This document shows, one piece after another, positions 22,431-35,992 of a DNA stretch of 64,000 nt. The translations under genes were made by a program, and so were the position numbers. Position 1 is the first letter of the stretch. Each line of letters begins with the position of its first letter. The stretch spans positions 930,001 through 994,000 of the forward strand of contig JAFCMP010000079.1 in NCBI GenBank assembly GCA_017506865.1, given 5' to 3'. The DNA comes from Tribonema minus (taxonomy: Eukaryota > Sar > Xanthophyceae > Tribonematales > Tribonemataceae). The notes below the pieces were generated by a model. It saw only the letters and a list, made by a program, of their open reading frames with translations. It ran no database searches and was not told where the DNA came from.

Positions 22431-25400
22431 ATGGTGTGCGAAGCCGCAGCCGCAGCACCGCTGCAGCCGACTGCCTGGTCGGGCAAGCGCAAGCGGATTA
22501 GGCCAATACCTGCAGACCTTCTTGTACTGCTCGGCGATGGTACTGACAGGCAGCGACGACCTGGCAACCAGGTGCAGCTGCGAGCATCCTCGTCTGACGC
22601 TGCTGCCAAATCTGGGTGGCAGGCCGATCCCGACCTCCTGAAACGCGTCGAGGCTGTGACATATAGGCTGCCAGATATATCTCGCTCTATTACAGCTCGT
22701 GATGCCGCCAGGAGCAGCACTACGCCTGTCGTTGATGTCTTTCGGCGGCAATCGGAAGACAGGACATTGCAGCATGGTGCAGAGCTATGCAAGGCGCAAC
22801 AGCACCGCTTAAACTCCGGTGAGGGGCTCAGCACCAGAGCATTACTCGAGGTCAAGGACACAACCAGGGAGGTGGACATTCTCGATGGCGCAAGACGGCT
22901 CCTGTCATTGGTGCCCGACATGGCAGACGCTTCGCCAGCGACCGCCCAACTCGTCGATGACGACAGCCCTGCGCTGCAGCGCCAGATCGACGCCAGGCGC
23001 GCGGACCTCTGCCGCCGCGAGCACCTCCACCGCCGCCTGCACGAAGGCCACCTCGCGCTGACCGCCGCTCAGATTCAAGCCGCCGACGCCATGCTCGCGG
23101 CCACAGCAGCGGAGCGCGCAGAGCACGACAGCGCCGCCGCCGCGGAGGCGGCGCGCGCGGCGGCCGCAGATTTCGACGCCGTCGCCACGCAGCGCCGCGT
23201 CTGGCTGCAGGAGCGGCAGCACGCACAGGACCGCCACGGCGACTACCGCGCCGCCGTCGCCTCGCTGGCGGCGACGCGCCGCGAGTGGGAGCCCGACCTC
23301 GCGCGCGTGTTTGGCGGCTCGCTGCGCGATGCGGCGGAGGCGGGCGCGGCGGCGGCGGCAGCGGCGGCGGCGGCGGCGGCGGCGGAGGCTGCGGACGGCG
23401 ACGGCGAGCCCATGTGGGTGCTCGGCACCACCGAGGTCGGGCCGGACGGGGAGGGCGTTGGCAGCGTGCTGTACTGTGCGCGGTCTGCGGCGCCGGACCC
23501 CCCGTGCAGCGGCTGGCACCTGTACTGCCAGAGGGGGCGCTGGGAGGGCGCGGCGGGGATGCTCAAAACGGCGCCGGCGCCCGAGCTGACGCTGCGGCCG
23601 CTCGCAAGCCGCCCCGTGGAGCGCTGCGGCGCGCCGCCGCCGCCGGCGGGCTGGGTCGTGAGCGGCGTGCCTGGCGGCGCCGCCGCCGCCAACGGGCGGT
23701 ACCTGCAGGACGACGGAGGAGCGCTGCTGTGCGGCGCGCCGTGCTTCCGCGCCGCGCTGGGCGACCTCGCGATCTTCCGACACGTTCACCTCACGTCGCA
23801 GGACCTGCGCGCGGACGCGCGTGCGGACGCGGACGGTGCTGCTGATGGCGGCGGCAGCGGCGGCGGCAGCGCGCTGGCTGATCCCGCAGCGGCGGCAGCG
23901 CTGTACCGCAGGCTCGTGAGGGCGTCTCTGCGCTCGTCGCGGCTTGCGACGAGTGCTGCTGCGGGCGGCGGCGGCATTGGTGTTTCGGTGCAGCAAACTG
24001 ATAGCGAGGCAGCGGCGGCGCGCGCGCAGCAGGGGGAAAAGCACGGGTGGTGGGGGCAAGCGTCTGCGGCGGCTGCGGCGCAGAGAGCTCAGACGGCGCA
24101 GGCGCTGTCCTGCCGGTGCACGGAAAGTGGAACAGCAGAAGGAATTACTCAGCGGACAACACATTCGCCCTCGCGTCAAAAATTAGCGCCAGCTAGTCAG
24201 GCGGAGCGATGGCCTACACAAATTAGGGCTCAGACAGCGGCAGCGGCGGTGGAGCGCGGAGCGCGGGGCGGCGGGCGCTGCGCGGCAACGCAGGGGGAGG
24301 CGGCAGAGGCAGCGCTAGCAGTGCGTGTTCTGGAGCAGATCGTTCTGCGCGAGGATCTGTTGGAGCATGCACAAGGTCAGTACTGTGCGTAGGGAAATAT
24401 GCAGATGTAGCCATGCTTGCCGCAAAGGCTTGGTTTGGAAAGCGCCCTTCACTGGGAGCATGCACTCTGTCGTGTGGGCACAGCCACGCTCATCCCTCCG
24501 CAGGCTTGTGTGAACTGGGACAGGGTCTTGTACAAAGCAGCTGGTGCAGAGGACAGCATTGATGGTTGTGCAACTATCGCTGCACAAGTCGTGTTGATGA
24601 AAGCACCTGGGCATGCCGACAGCCCCTCGGGTCTCTGAACCTCTGCGTCAATTACTTTCCGCGTGTACGCACTCGACGGCGCTGTGCTCATGACACCGTG
24701 CATCAAGCGACAAAGCATCTGCTGCTGTGGCAACTTCATCTGGAAAGTACCCGCTGCGCCGCACCGCGCCTGCATGCACTCAGCCAGCCTACCCACGTGC
24801 ACAGCACCCGCTCTTCAGCGGCTTGCGGCAGACTTCAACTTCAACCGTTACAAGGGAGGGCAACCTTCCATTTCCTGATGCCAGCGCCACAGATACACAA
24901 CCTGAGTGCCTTTTGCAAACACCAGCGTGCCTTTTGATCACCATGTTGGCGAGAACACCAACGCCTCACACAAGCACGGCTCTCTCACTGCCCGCTCCCC
25001 CCGGCCCACTCCGCTCACCCCCCCCCACAGCCCTTTCCGCCGCCATCACCAAGCAAGCCTTGGAGGACGCCGCAACGGCCACCGGCACCACGGATGCGGT
25101 GGCGGCCGGCGTCGCCGCGCTGCTGTCGCTGCTCGACAGGCTGCGCCTCGCAAGCGTGCTGGCAGTGGAGGCGGTGGCCGCGTGGCAGCGCGCGCAGCGC
25201 AGCGGCGGCAGCAGCGCTCAGGGCGGCGCGCGAGAGTGGATTGCAACGATCACGCTGCCCGGCGCGGCGCAGCTGTGCGGCGCGTCGCCCGCCGTGACGA
25301 CAGGTGAGAGCTGCTGCTGTTGTTGTTCAAGTTTGAAGTGCGCGGTTGTGCGGCGCGGCGCCCGCCGTGACGACAGGTGACCGCTGCTGCTGTTGTTGTT

Positions 25401-28400
25401 CGAGTTTGAAGTGCGCGGCTGTGCCGCGCGTCGCCCGCCGTGACAACCGGTGAGCGTTGCTGCTGTTGTTGTTCAAGTTTGAAGTGCGCGGCTGTGCGGC
25501 TGGTTGCCCGCCGTGACGACCGGTGAGAGGGGGGTGGCTGCTGTTGTTATTGTTGTTGTTCAAGTTTGAAGTGTGCGGCACTGGCGCGCGTGCGAGAGCG
25601 GTGCGGGCGCAGCGGCGAGAGTGGCGTGTACGCAGGCTGGTGAAAACGCGCCGTGCTCACTGTAGCAAGAGTTGCATTGCGGGCGGCGGCAGCAACACAG
25701 GCGTAAGGCGTGGCGTCCGCTGCACTTTTCATGGCGGCATGCTGTCGGCAGCCTCACACCAAAACCAGGGTAGATTGCACGAGACACTGTTGCTTGCGGC
25801 GTGGTGCGACGTCACATCACGCATGAGCCACCATAGTCAATGTGTCGACATGCACTGAGGCACAATGGCATCTACTTCTACCACTGCGAGTATACGTCAT
25901 GCGTCCGCCTGCCCACACGCGACCATCCATCACGCACACGCGCTGCGCTCTTGCGCACGCTGGACGATCCGCTCCATGTTGCATGCGCAGACCCCAACCC
26001 CCCTTCCCAAATCACCCACTGCCCTGCATATGCGACGCACGCACGTCGCAGGCGAGCGCAGGCGCCGCCGCCCACGCGCGCCCCCCCTGCAGTCCCACGA
26101 GACGCGCTTACTCGGCACATTCGCAACGCGCGAGGCGGCGGAGGACGCCTACGCCGCCGCTGCCGCGGAGGCGCGCTCGGGCCACGCCGCCGCGCCGCCG
26201 CCGCGCGCCGTGCGGCGCTCCTGCGGGCAGCACCGCGCAATCGTGAGCTGCGGCGCGGAGCCGCGGGAGCTGCGGCGCGGGTGCGAGCAGTGCGCGGCGC
26301 GGCTCGCGAGCGGCGTGCGCGCAGACCGCCCGCCCTTCTTGTGGCGCGGCGCCAGCTACCTGCGCAAGATGGCGACGGATCTGGACTTCCTGGGCGGGGT
26401 GGAGCCGCTCGCGGCGGCGCTCGCCCCCGGGTTCACGCTGTCCGGCAACCCGCTGCTGCTCGCGCCCGCGGTGCTGTCGCAGCTGGGCGCTGCCGCGGCG
26501 CCGGGCGGTTGCGCTGCCGCAGCGCAACTGGCCGCGTGCGACGGCGCCGCGAGCTCTGCTGCTGCTGAAGTGACAGCACCATTTGCATCGCTCGGCAGTG
26601 CAGTGGCGCCGCACTCAGGCTTTATCGATCAACGCGCTCCACCCTTCGGCCGAGGCGCTATGACACTGAGCAGTGCACAAGCAGGTGACCAGCTCTCTCA
26701 GCACATGCCGCAGCAAGCCGCCTCGTGGCAGGACAGCAGCGGCAGCAGCGCCGGGCGCGCGCGGCCTGTCACAGCGCTGCCGCCGCCGGCGGCGTTGCCG
26801 CTGCCGTGCGCAGCCGCCTCGGCGCACCGCCCCGCCACCACCGCTTCTCACCAAGCATCTGTGTCCAGCATCACGGGCAGCAGCTGCTTCCGCCGCGACG
26901 GCGACGGCGCGCGCAGCCTCGCGTTCGGCACGCCCGGCGAATCCGCCGTCGCGCACGCGAACGGCGTCGTGGAGTGGAGGGGCGTCGCCGCCGCCGCCGG
27001 CGACTTTACACTGTGCCACGGCTCAGCCTGGGACAGCAGCAGCGCGTGGGACGCGGACCCGTTCGCGCAGCCGCGGCCGGTGCCGCGCGCGGCGGCGGCG
27101 GCGGCGGCGGCAGCAACCCCGGACGCGGCGTGGAGCACCCCCTTGCTGAGCGGCGCTGCTGCTGCTGCGGGGGGGCTGCGCGCACAGGTGCTTGGCGCGG
27201 AGCGCGTGCGCGCCGCCGCTGCGCGCATCGCGTTCGAGCACGCGCCGCCGCGCGCCGCCGCCGTCGAGCAGCGCAGCGCTGATGCCGCTGCCGCTGCTGC
27301 GGCGGCAGCGGCTGGTGCAGCTGCCGCTGCCAGCGCCGGCGACGCGGTGACGACGGTGTACAGGGACTGGGGCGCGGCGCTGGTGCTGCCGCAGCGCCGC
27401 CTGCCACACCCGTGCCGCGAGCCGGGCGTCTTCTGCCGGCCCGATGCCGGTGAGCGCAGCGGCGCGGCCTTGCGCGTTCAACTGCGTTCAACTGCGTGTC
27501 ACTGTTGTAGTCAGATAACCATACACAAGACAAGGATGCAAGCCAGCACAAGTGCTGCACTGACAGGCCAACATACGCGTTTGAGAATGCTGTCGCGTGT
27601 GACGCACGATATGCTCGCGCTGCGGCCGCCGCGCCGCCGCCGCCGCCGATGCGTGTTGGCATCGCTGTGCAGACGTTGCAGAAATTCTGCTTTTGCTGGT
27701 CTGCGCAGCACTGCACGCATAGCTTGCCAGCGCGAGCGACGCACCCCTTCAGCAGTCTGCCGCGCTCTCGACTGCGCACACGCTGCAATGCTCATCCACT
27801 GCCAACTACCGCTTCATTCAACACTCGCGCCGCGCGCCGCGCTGCCGCAGGCGAGTGGCGCGGGCTGCGCGCGGGCCGCCACGTGCGCGCGCTGCTGGAC
27901 CGCCGCGCGGCGCGCGCCGCCGCCGCTGCGCGTGCCGCCGAGCGCGCCGCCGCCGCCGCGGCGCTCAGCGCGACCGCCGCGATGCTGCGCGAGCCGGCGA
28001 AGGAGGGGGAGGAGGGTGACGCGTGGGAGGCCCCCCTGCGGGAACTGGTGCGGGGGGCGCGGGCGCTGGGCGGCGCGGCGGTCGCGCAGCAGTGCGACGC
28101 CGTGGAGGCGGCGCTGCGCGCGCGGTGAGCGCCCCGTGCGGCAGCGCTCGACTGTCGTTTGCCGCTTGGTAGTGGAGATGGTGATGGCTGCGGAGGTTGT
28201 TGTGCCGTGCGCGGGGGTGATTGCGGGCACAAGCGCTGATGCAGTTTTGGCGCGGCGGCATGTATGTTGAGCGTCAGACGTGTCATGGTGGCTGCGCTGG
28301 TGGCGCCGCGAGCGCCTGCATCGAGGCCTGACTCTAGCGCCTGTTGCGGCATGCAGTGGCAGTCGTGTGATGCCTGCGCTGCTCTGACAGCAAGCACGCC

Positions 28401-31400
28401 AACTCCGCCCTACCAATGTTGTCGCTGCCTCAATTTGTTATCAAATAGCTTTACACAATGGGCCCTTTGACGCCCCCCCCTAGCCACTTTGCAATGCCTT
28501 TGACAAGCTGCCAACAACTTCAAAGTACGAATATTGCAGTGCGTCCTCAGCGACATGCGTTCTTCTCTCCAAGCAGGCGACCCCCAACGCCGACCGTGCA
28601 AGACCTGGAGGCCACCGCAGCGCAAGAGGCAGCGGCGGCGGCGGCAGCGGCAGCGGCGGCGAGCGCGCGCTCCGCCGCCATCGCCGCTGCCGCCGCGCGC
28701 ACCGCTGCGCACGTCATGGCGACGGGCACGCGCGCCGCGCTGCGCGCCATTCGCACGCCGCTGCACGCGTGCGGCGCGGCGGTGGGAGGGCGTAGGCTGT
28801 TGGTGCGGGTGTTTGTGGCCGCAGGTGCGTTTTGATGACTTCACGTAGTGACTTTGCGCGACGCGAGGCAAGTGCGCCGCAAGCCCCGCTGCTGCTGCTG
28901 CTGCGGCTGCTGCTGCGGCTTGTGGTGAAGGACTCTGGGTACTTGTAAAGGAGTGCGCGGCTGCAGAACGGCATCTAATGCGCTGCCGACAAATGCTCAT
29001 GCACATCTCCGAGCGCCTCGTCCTCTCATGACATCCCACAGTTGGGGCCCGGGATGCACGATCATTGCGCCATCAGCTTTGGCCTTAGGCCGCAGTTGAC
29101 ACTCTAACTTCAATTTCAACTCCTTCGCGCTGTACCCCTCCCCCTCCATCCCAGGTCCCAAGCGGAGGGAGTGGGCATCCCCGCCCTGCAGCGCTGCTAG
29201 GGCGACAGCAGAACGCTTTGTCATTCGTGCATACGACCCGCTCAGCGGCGAGCGGTGGGCACTGTCCATGGACACAGCAGTGCTCGCAAGAAGGCTGCTA
29301 GAGGCTGCTGCCGCCGCTGCCGCCGCTGCGCAGTATGGGTTGCAGGCGCCACCTTGGTTGCCGAGCACGGCGTTGACAGAAGTGCTGTCACAGGCATTTG
29401 CCGCTGGTGCCAACGCTCTGCCAGGTAGTCTGCAGCAGTACTATGGTTGCCGTGACATGCAAGGCACATGCAACCGCACGAACAGCACAGCGACAGGGCA
29501 CGGCAGGTCCACCCTCGTGCCGCCGGCAACAGCAGCGGGCGCAGCGGCAGCGGCGGCGGCGCTCTTGCACGTTTCGCAGCACAGCGGGGAGTGTCGCGTC
29601 GACACAGCCGCCGCCGCCAACGCAGCTGCGCCGCAGCACATCTGGCAGCCGGCTGCGCACGCGCTGCAGCTGAGGGAAGAGGCAGAAGCAGCATCATCAG
29701 CGGCGGCGGCGGCGCGCGCCGACGCGGACGCGGCGGTGGCGGCAGATGCGGAGGCGGCGGCAGCGCTCGCGGCAGCACTGGCGCCGACGGAACGTGCCCT
29801 GATGGCGTTTGAAGACCGACTGCAGGGCTGGGCGGTGCTGGGGGAGAGGAGGGACGCGGCGAGCGCGGCGGCAGCGAAGGCGCTGGCGTTCTCGGCGTTG
29901 GCCAAGGAGCAGATGAGCAATGTGAGGGGCAGGATTGAATGCGTGATGCGCGCCAGCTGCGACGTCTGCATTCAGGGGCTAGATGTAGGGCCAGGGTTGG
30001 GGTGAGCATCGATGTCGGCATTCAGTAAGTCAATGCGCGGTGAGTAGTGCACGTCAATTCCTGCGGCGCTGTACAAGGCGCTCTGATTGCAAATGGCGTG
30101 CCACCTTTACGCCGCACCTGCACCATCTGTCGGAGAACACGGAGCGAATGCTCACCAGCCATGAGCTGCAGAACCAAACGCTCTCTGCACCCCTCGTGAA
30201 ATGATGATGATGAGCAGCACAACATGCTGAGCACCGCGATGCTTTGACACGCCGACGACCGCAACTGCCGCCGCTCGCACAGGTGACTGCGGAGGACTGG
30301 GCGCAGGGGTGGGAGCCCCTGGAAGGGGACGGTGGCTGGCAAACGCTTATCACCAAGCGGCGCGCCGAATCAGCGTACGCCGTGGGCTGCACAACGCTCG
30401 AAGCTGCCGCCGCCGCCGCCGCCGCCGCTGCCGCTGCACGAGATGCCCTGAACGCGGCGGCGCGCGCCGCAAGCGCTGCCGCCGCGTGCTTGGAGCGCGC
30501 CGCCCGCGACGCGGACGCAGCAGCGGCGGCGGCAGCGGCGGCGGCGCGGACAGCGCGGCGACACGCGCGCGAGGGCGCGCGCGGGCTCGTGCAGCTCTCG
30601 CGCCTGCGCCGCGCCGCAACGGGCCCCGTGCCGCACTGGCGCCTCACTCCTCACGAGCACCGCTGGGACGGGCCCGATGAGTCAGCGGCAGAGGCGCTCA
30701 TCGACGGCCGGGTGGTGACGCTCAGCGGTCCCGCGGGCATACCGTCGTGGGCGGCGGGCGCCGCGGAGTGCGCGCCGCCGCCGCCGCCGCCGCTGCGCCG
30801 CGCCATGCGCGGGGCGTGGGAGGCGCTGGCGCGGCTGCGCGTCTGCGCGGCGGCGCCGCGGCCGCCGCGCGGCGACAGCGCCGGTGCTGCTGCTGCGCGC
30901 GCGCTGACGGTGACGGTGCTGCGGCACGCGCGCAGTGGCGCTGTGCGCATGGAGGCGGTGGCGGGCGACAAGAGCTTGATTGTGGGGGAAGTTGTGATGG
31001 CGGCGGCGGAGGTCGTGCGCGTGGTGCTAGAGGCGGGGCGAGGGGACCTGCTGGAGCCATTGTGCGGCGGCGGAGGTGAGCAGCGGCAAGAAGCAGCAGC
31101 AGTGCTCAGTGTGCCTGGTGCAGCGGCGTGCTTTGGTACCGCGGTTTGGGGGAGAGTTGCCTTTGGAAGAGTGTTGTAGGGGACTGAAGACCGTTGTCAA
31201 CTACTTTGTGCTGCAGTTGTGCATTTTGTCGGCAGTGGTGGCGCCGCGCACACAACGGAGAGCTGGCGTGTTGGTGTTGGACGAGACTCTTGATGCAGTT
31301 GTGAGCGTACATGCGTCAAATGGACTACAGTAAGCACGCTTTGTCGCTGCTTGCGGTTGCGCTCGCTGCGGGCTGCGCCTATGCCGCTCGCGATAACTCC

Positions 31401-34400
31401 ACTGGGTGATGATCGCAGCCGTCCTACCGCCCTTGCAACACCCCCAAAACATCCACCGCCGTACGTATCGCTGCAGCTTCAGTCGCTTGTGCATGCACTT
31501 TCCGCTGCCCTTCCGCCCGCGCCTGTCCCTGCACCATACGACCCCAATCCCCCATACCCCCACCTGCTCCAAGCGACCTGCCAATCACTCGCTGCTCAGA
31601 GCGATTGCCGCGCACGCTGTCTCAGCACGCCCCCGCCGCTTGCCGCCGCCGCCGCCGCCGCCGCCGCTTGCACGCACAGGCTACGCGGTGCGACAGGCAG
31701 CAGCGCTCACCCGCCAGGCCGCGCTCGCGCGCGCCCTCGCCGCAGCGCTGCGCCTCTGCCCCTACACAAGCGCGCTGCAGGCGGGGCGCCTGAGCCACCA
31801 CCGCGCGTGCGCGCGCACGGCCGCGGCGCTGTCGCGCAGCCAGTGGGGCGGCGACGTGAGGGCAGGGGGCGGCAGCGCGGCGCGCGGCGCGACGCTGCTG
31901 CGCGAGTGGCGCGTTGTTGGCGGCGGCGGCGGCGGCGGCGGTGGCGCGGAGGTGCTGGCGGTCGTGAGCGCGGCGCGGCGCGGCGCGCTGCTGTTTGAGG
32001 GGTACTGCACGCGCAGCGGGCGGGTGAGCAGCGCGTGCGACGTGTGCATGGACCGCGCTGAGCGTGGATGCACGCTTTAGCGTGGTGCGCGAGGGGTGTG
32101 TGTGTGCTGCGCTTTTGAGGTCGTGCACGGAGGGGGCTGCAGCGCGGGGGCGGCCTCTGGCTGAGCACTGCCACATGCAGACAGCAAGGAAGCAGCGCCC
32201 GTCGCAACGCTCTGCGCACTGAGACATTCCATTGCCCACGTTAACTGTCGCAGCGCCGCACCTCATTGACCCTCGCGCCTGCCGCGGGCGTGTGCTTTGC
32301 ACGACTGACTCACTGCCGTACGCTGCTGACCGTTTTGCCGCTCGTGGCAGGTCTACTGCGCGCGCCTCGCGCCGCACGAGATCATGCGGGCGCTGGCGAG
32401 CGCGCCGCGGATGCAGCGCGCGTACTGCGCCGCGGCGCCGACGTGCGCCTACGGCCCACGCCTGCTGCGCGGCATTCTCGACCGGCTGCAGCTGCGCCTG
32501 CCCGGCGCCGCCGCCGCGAGGGCGCCGCTCGCAGGAGAGTCGCCTCTCGTCGCGCTGCTGCCGAGTGGCACTGCACACGGGCCAGTCGCGGCCTGCGACG
32601 ACGGACGCTTCGCAGCACGCATGTCCGCGCGTGGCGACGTCACCATTGCTCAGTTGACGGCCGACGCCGGGCGCGCCGCGCAGCCGCCGGCGCTGGAGCT
32701 GCGCGCGGGGCAGGTGTGGCGTGCCGCTTGCGCGTGCGCACGCGCCGACCTGCTGCATCCCGCACTGCAGCCGCAGCTGCTGCGCTGGCTGCTGCGCTGC
32801 ACGCACACTGCCGTGGGCAGTGCTCCAGAGGATCCAACGGACGCTGCCTCCACAACAGCGGCGGCGGCGGAGGCGGCAATGCGCTTGAGGTATGCACGCT
32901 GGGCCAAGCGGTACTGCAACGGCGATGCCTCACCATTGCAGCGACCGGAGCACGCGCCGCTGCTGCAACAGGCGCCGCAGGAGCTGGTGCCAACTCTGCA
33001 CGTGCTGCTGCCCCGCAGCGGCGCCGGCCAGCGCAGCGCCTGCTGCAGCAGCAGCGCCGCCGCTGCCGCCGCGTCGCCGGCGCTGGAGGCGCCATGGGAG
33101 GGGAATCTGGGGCGCGGACGCCGCTGGTATCATGCCAGAGTGGCCGTGGCGCCGGTGGACCCGGACGGTACAGCAGCAGCACGCGCCTGCGGACCAATGT
33201 TGCAGGTGACACTTCTGCATGAAACGCGCGCGCAGATAGACGAACGCGTTGCAGGCGAGGAGCGTGCGCTCATGGCGGCGGAAGAGGCCGTGTCGGCTGC
33301 GATGACGGCGGAGCGCCGGGTGCAGCACCGCGCGGCAGCGGCCTTTGTGGCTGTGGCTCTGCGAGCGGTGGTCACGGCGGCGGCGGCAGCGGCGGCGTCG
33401 GCTGCAGCACAGCACGCAGCAGCGGTGCTGCCGGCAGTGGGGGCGCTGCGCGGCGCGGCCGCGGCGTGCGCTGCTGACGCTGCGCGCTCGGCGCAGGCCG
33501 CCGTGAGCCTCTTGATGCAGCGCAGGGGGGCGTCGGCGAGCGAGCGGCAAGGCGCTTCGCGCGCCCAGCCGATGCATGCCTGGATGTCGGCGACGCTGAT
33601 ACGTGCCGGATTGGCGCCGTCGCTGGAGCCCGCGAGCCTGGCAACGTGCGACTGGCAGCGCGAGACGCGGCGCCTGCTGCTGCGCGACGACGGCGCGGAG
33701 GATGACGCAGCGGAGCTCGAGCGCATCGCCCCCGGCGCGTGCGGCGCCGGCGGCGTGGCGTACGTCCTGCGGCAGAACCGGTTCGCGCTGCCCTACAACG
33801 CCGTGGCGTCCGCCCTGTGCGGCTGCGCCGTGCGCGGCGACATTGTGTGGCTCGCGGCAGCCGAGGGGGGGCGCAGCAGCAGCGCCGGGAGAAGCGCGGC
33901 CGCCGCAGCGCGCGCCCTGCGCGAGGCCAAAGCAGCGCTCCGCTCCGAGCACTGCGCAGCGGTGGCCGCCTGCAGCGCCACGGCGCGCCGCCGCCGCGCA
34001 GAGCTGGAGCCTGCACAGCAGCAGCTGCACACTGCCGTAGAGCGCAGGGCTGCAGAGCTGGCACCTGCGGCAGCGGCGGCGTTCATGGCGCCTGGCGCTG
34101 TGAGGTGCGGCTCCGAGGCAGCCGCGGTGCTTGACCTCGCGCGCTGCGCCGCCGGCTGCAGCCGGCAGCAGCTGTGCGACCCCTTCGAGCAGCTGCTGGA
34201 GTCTGCACTGGAACCGGCTGCGGACGCGGTGTTGCCGAGCGCACCGGACCAAGTGCCATGGCTGTTGTGGTGCGGCGTGCTGACAGCACACGCCGCCGCC
34301 TGCGCGCTGCCGCCGGCCGCGTGCACCGTGCCGTGCTGCGGCGACTCAAGGGTGAGCGCTGCTGCCTCAGTCCTGCCGCCCTGCAGCGATGACTGCAGCT

Positions 34401-35655
34401 CACATACGGCAGCAACGGCTCGTGCGCCTGCGACAGCGCTGCGTGCTGCAGTGGACGTGCATGCGGTGCAGTGGTGGGAGGTGCACGCGCACGTGCGCGC
34501 CTGCGCCGCGCCGCCCGCCGCCGCCGCTGCAGCTGACGCGCCGCACACAGCCGCCGTGCCGTGGCGCGAGGGTTGGGCACAGGCGGCGCTCATGGACGAT
34601 GCCCTCGCAGCGCCGCCGTGCGCGCACGTCGCGTTTCACGACGACGCTCGCGGCGCAGCGCCGGAGGCCCCGCGCGTGGTGGCGCGCTGCGCGGTCAGCG
34701 TGCGCTGCGCGCGCGCCCTCGCGCACGGCGCCGCCGCCGCGTCCGATGACCACACGGCCATCGCCGAGGCGATTCTTTTGCGCGTGATGGCGGCGCCGTC
34801 CGAGCCCGGCGGCGTGGCGGTGAGCAGGGCGTGCGCGTGCTGCGTCAGAGATGCCGGCGACGGGGCGACGTATGCACTGGTGGCGGAGGCGCGCGACGAC
34901 GGCTCCCTACACGTAGCTGCGCAGCGAACCTGTGCCGGTGACGCTGGAGCAACTTCAAGTGCAAATGCCTGCAATGCAGCTGCTGCAACCGTCGTCACCG
35001 GGCTGGCTCTTGTCATCTCAGCGCAGCAGTTTGCGACGATCAGCGCAGCGCTAAACCCGCACGAAGCGCTCGCTCGCGTCGAGATCCGGACATTCAAGCA
35101 GCGGCGCAGGCTGGTTCTAAATCACGGCGAACGCGCCCCCGTGCGAGCGAAGCGGACAAGAGATGCAGTTGCACCAGTCTCCCAGTATGCATTGCACGCT
35201 GCAACTGTGCCACCAAAGCATGAGCAAGAGCAGGTGGCACTCGCTATGGAGCAGCTGCGGGCGCAGTGCGAGGCGCAGGAGATCGTGGCGCAGCTCGAGC
35301 GCATCCGGCGCGCCGCGGCGGCGACCGCAGCGCAGCGCCGCCGTGGCGAGGCAGCGGTGGCATGTGCGGAGTGGGCGCGCGCAGCGCGAGAGGACGCCGC
35401 GGCGCACGAGCTCGCGCTGCGCGCGGTGCTGACCTGCTCGCGCAGCGTGGAGGCAGCAGCGCTCAGCAGCTTTGCCGCCGTCGACAGGGACGCGGACGGC
35501 GCGCTGGCGCAGGGCGACATTGACGCCGTCCAGACGTACGCGCGCGCGGTGCTGCGCAGGCGCACGGAGGCTATCGCGGCGGCAGAGGCGGAGGTGGCGG
35601 CGGCGACAGAAGCGGCGGCGGCGGCGGCGGCGGCGGGGGTGGAGGCGGCGGCGGC

Positions 35656-35706
<51 letters not shown>

Positions 35707-35992
35707 GACTGCGGCGGGCACAAAGAACAGCCGCCAGCTGTCTGTGTCTCGGGTTGCTGCGCCACCGCCGCCGCCGCCACCGCCTTTGCCGGCCATCCTT
35801 CGGGAGCCACCCTGGCCTACGGATGCAGACACCATGAGTGCCCTTGCCGGCATCTGGAGCCGCGGAGTGCCGGTGGGCCGCGCATGCTATGTTGCGTGGT
35901 GGGCGTTGGCGCTGAGCGACATTGACCTGCATGTGAAGGCGCACATACTGCCGGGGCATGCTGAAGGCGGCAGCGGTGGTGCAGTGCCATGA
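22431..35992 (+). CDS. Giant alanine-rich multi-module protein, function unknown
   Basis: Nine exons with matching phases: 22431-24375, 25031-25303, about 26052-27449 (5' limit least sure), 27851-28124, 28577-28824, 29155-29921, 30283-31075, 31680-32023, 32351-35992 (TGA). Total 9,684 nt, about 3,227 residues; the last exon alone encodes 1,213 residues without an intron. The protein alternates Ala/Arg/Glu-rich helical stretches (likely coiled coil) with Trp/Gly-containing globular blocks. Recognisable pieces: a block with WVVSGVPGG and AAANGRYLQDDGG near residue 430, an AP2-like LLGTFATREAAEDAY near residue 770, a VIRAYDPLSGERWALSMD block near residue 1400, and one EF-hand-like loop (DRDADGALAQGD) encoded at 35483-35518. 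A pure poly-Ala run follows, then a proline run. No signal peptide or membrane segment was seen. I do not recognise the family; scaffold or flagellar roles are only guesses. It could also be two adjacent genes. Confidence 0.72.
25288..25570 (+). repeat. Four tandem donor junctions in intron 2 of the giant gene
   Basis: The real exon ends at 25303 (ACGACAG, then GTGAGA). The segment GCCCGCCGTGACGACAGGTGA recurs at 25361, 25434 (ACAACCGGTGAG) and 25507 (ACGACCGGTGAG), period 73 nt, each followed by a TGTTGTTGTTCAAGTTTGAA block. Confidence 0.93.
35655..35706 (+). repeat. CTG/GCT microsatellite encoding poly-Ala
   Basis: About 16 perfect triplets within the last exon of the giant gene, read in the GCT frame as alanine and preceded by GCG-type alanine codons. 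The switch from mixed to pure GCT codons marks recent expansion. Confidence 0.9.

Noticed and set aside
22905-24179. Long minus-strand open frame (424 codons) opposite the giant gene
   Set aside because: Composition is Arg/Ala-rich as expected from a shadow of GC-rich codons; the plus frame is longer and better formed.
32930-34291. Long minus-strand frame (453 codons) opposite the giant gene's last exon
   Set aside because: Shadow of a 3.6-kb plus-strand exon; no independent start, motif or splice support.
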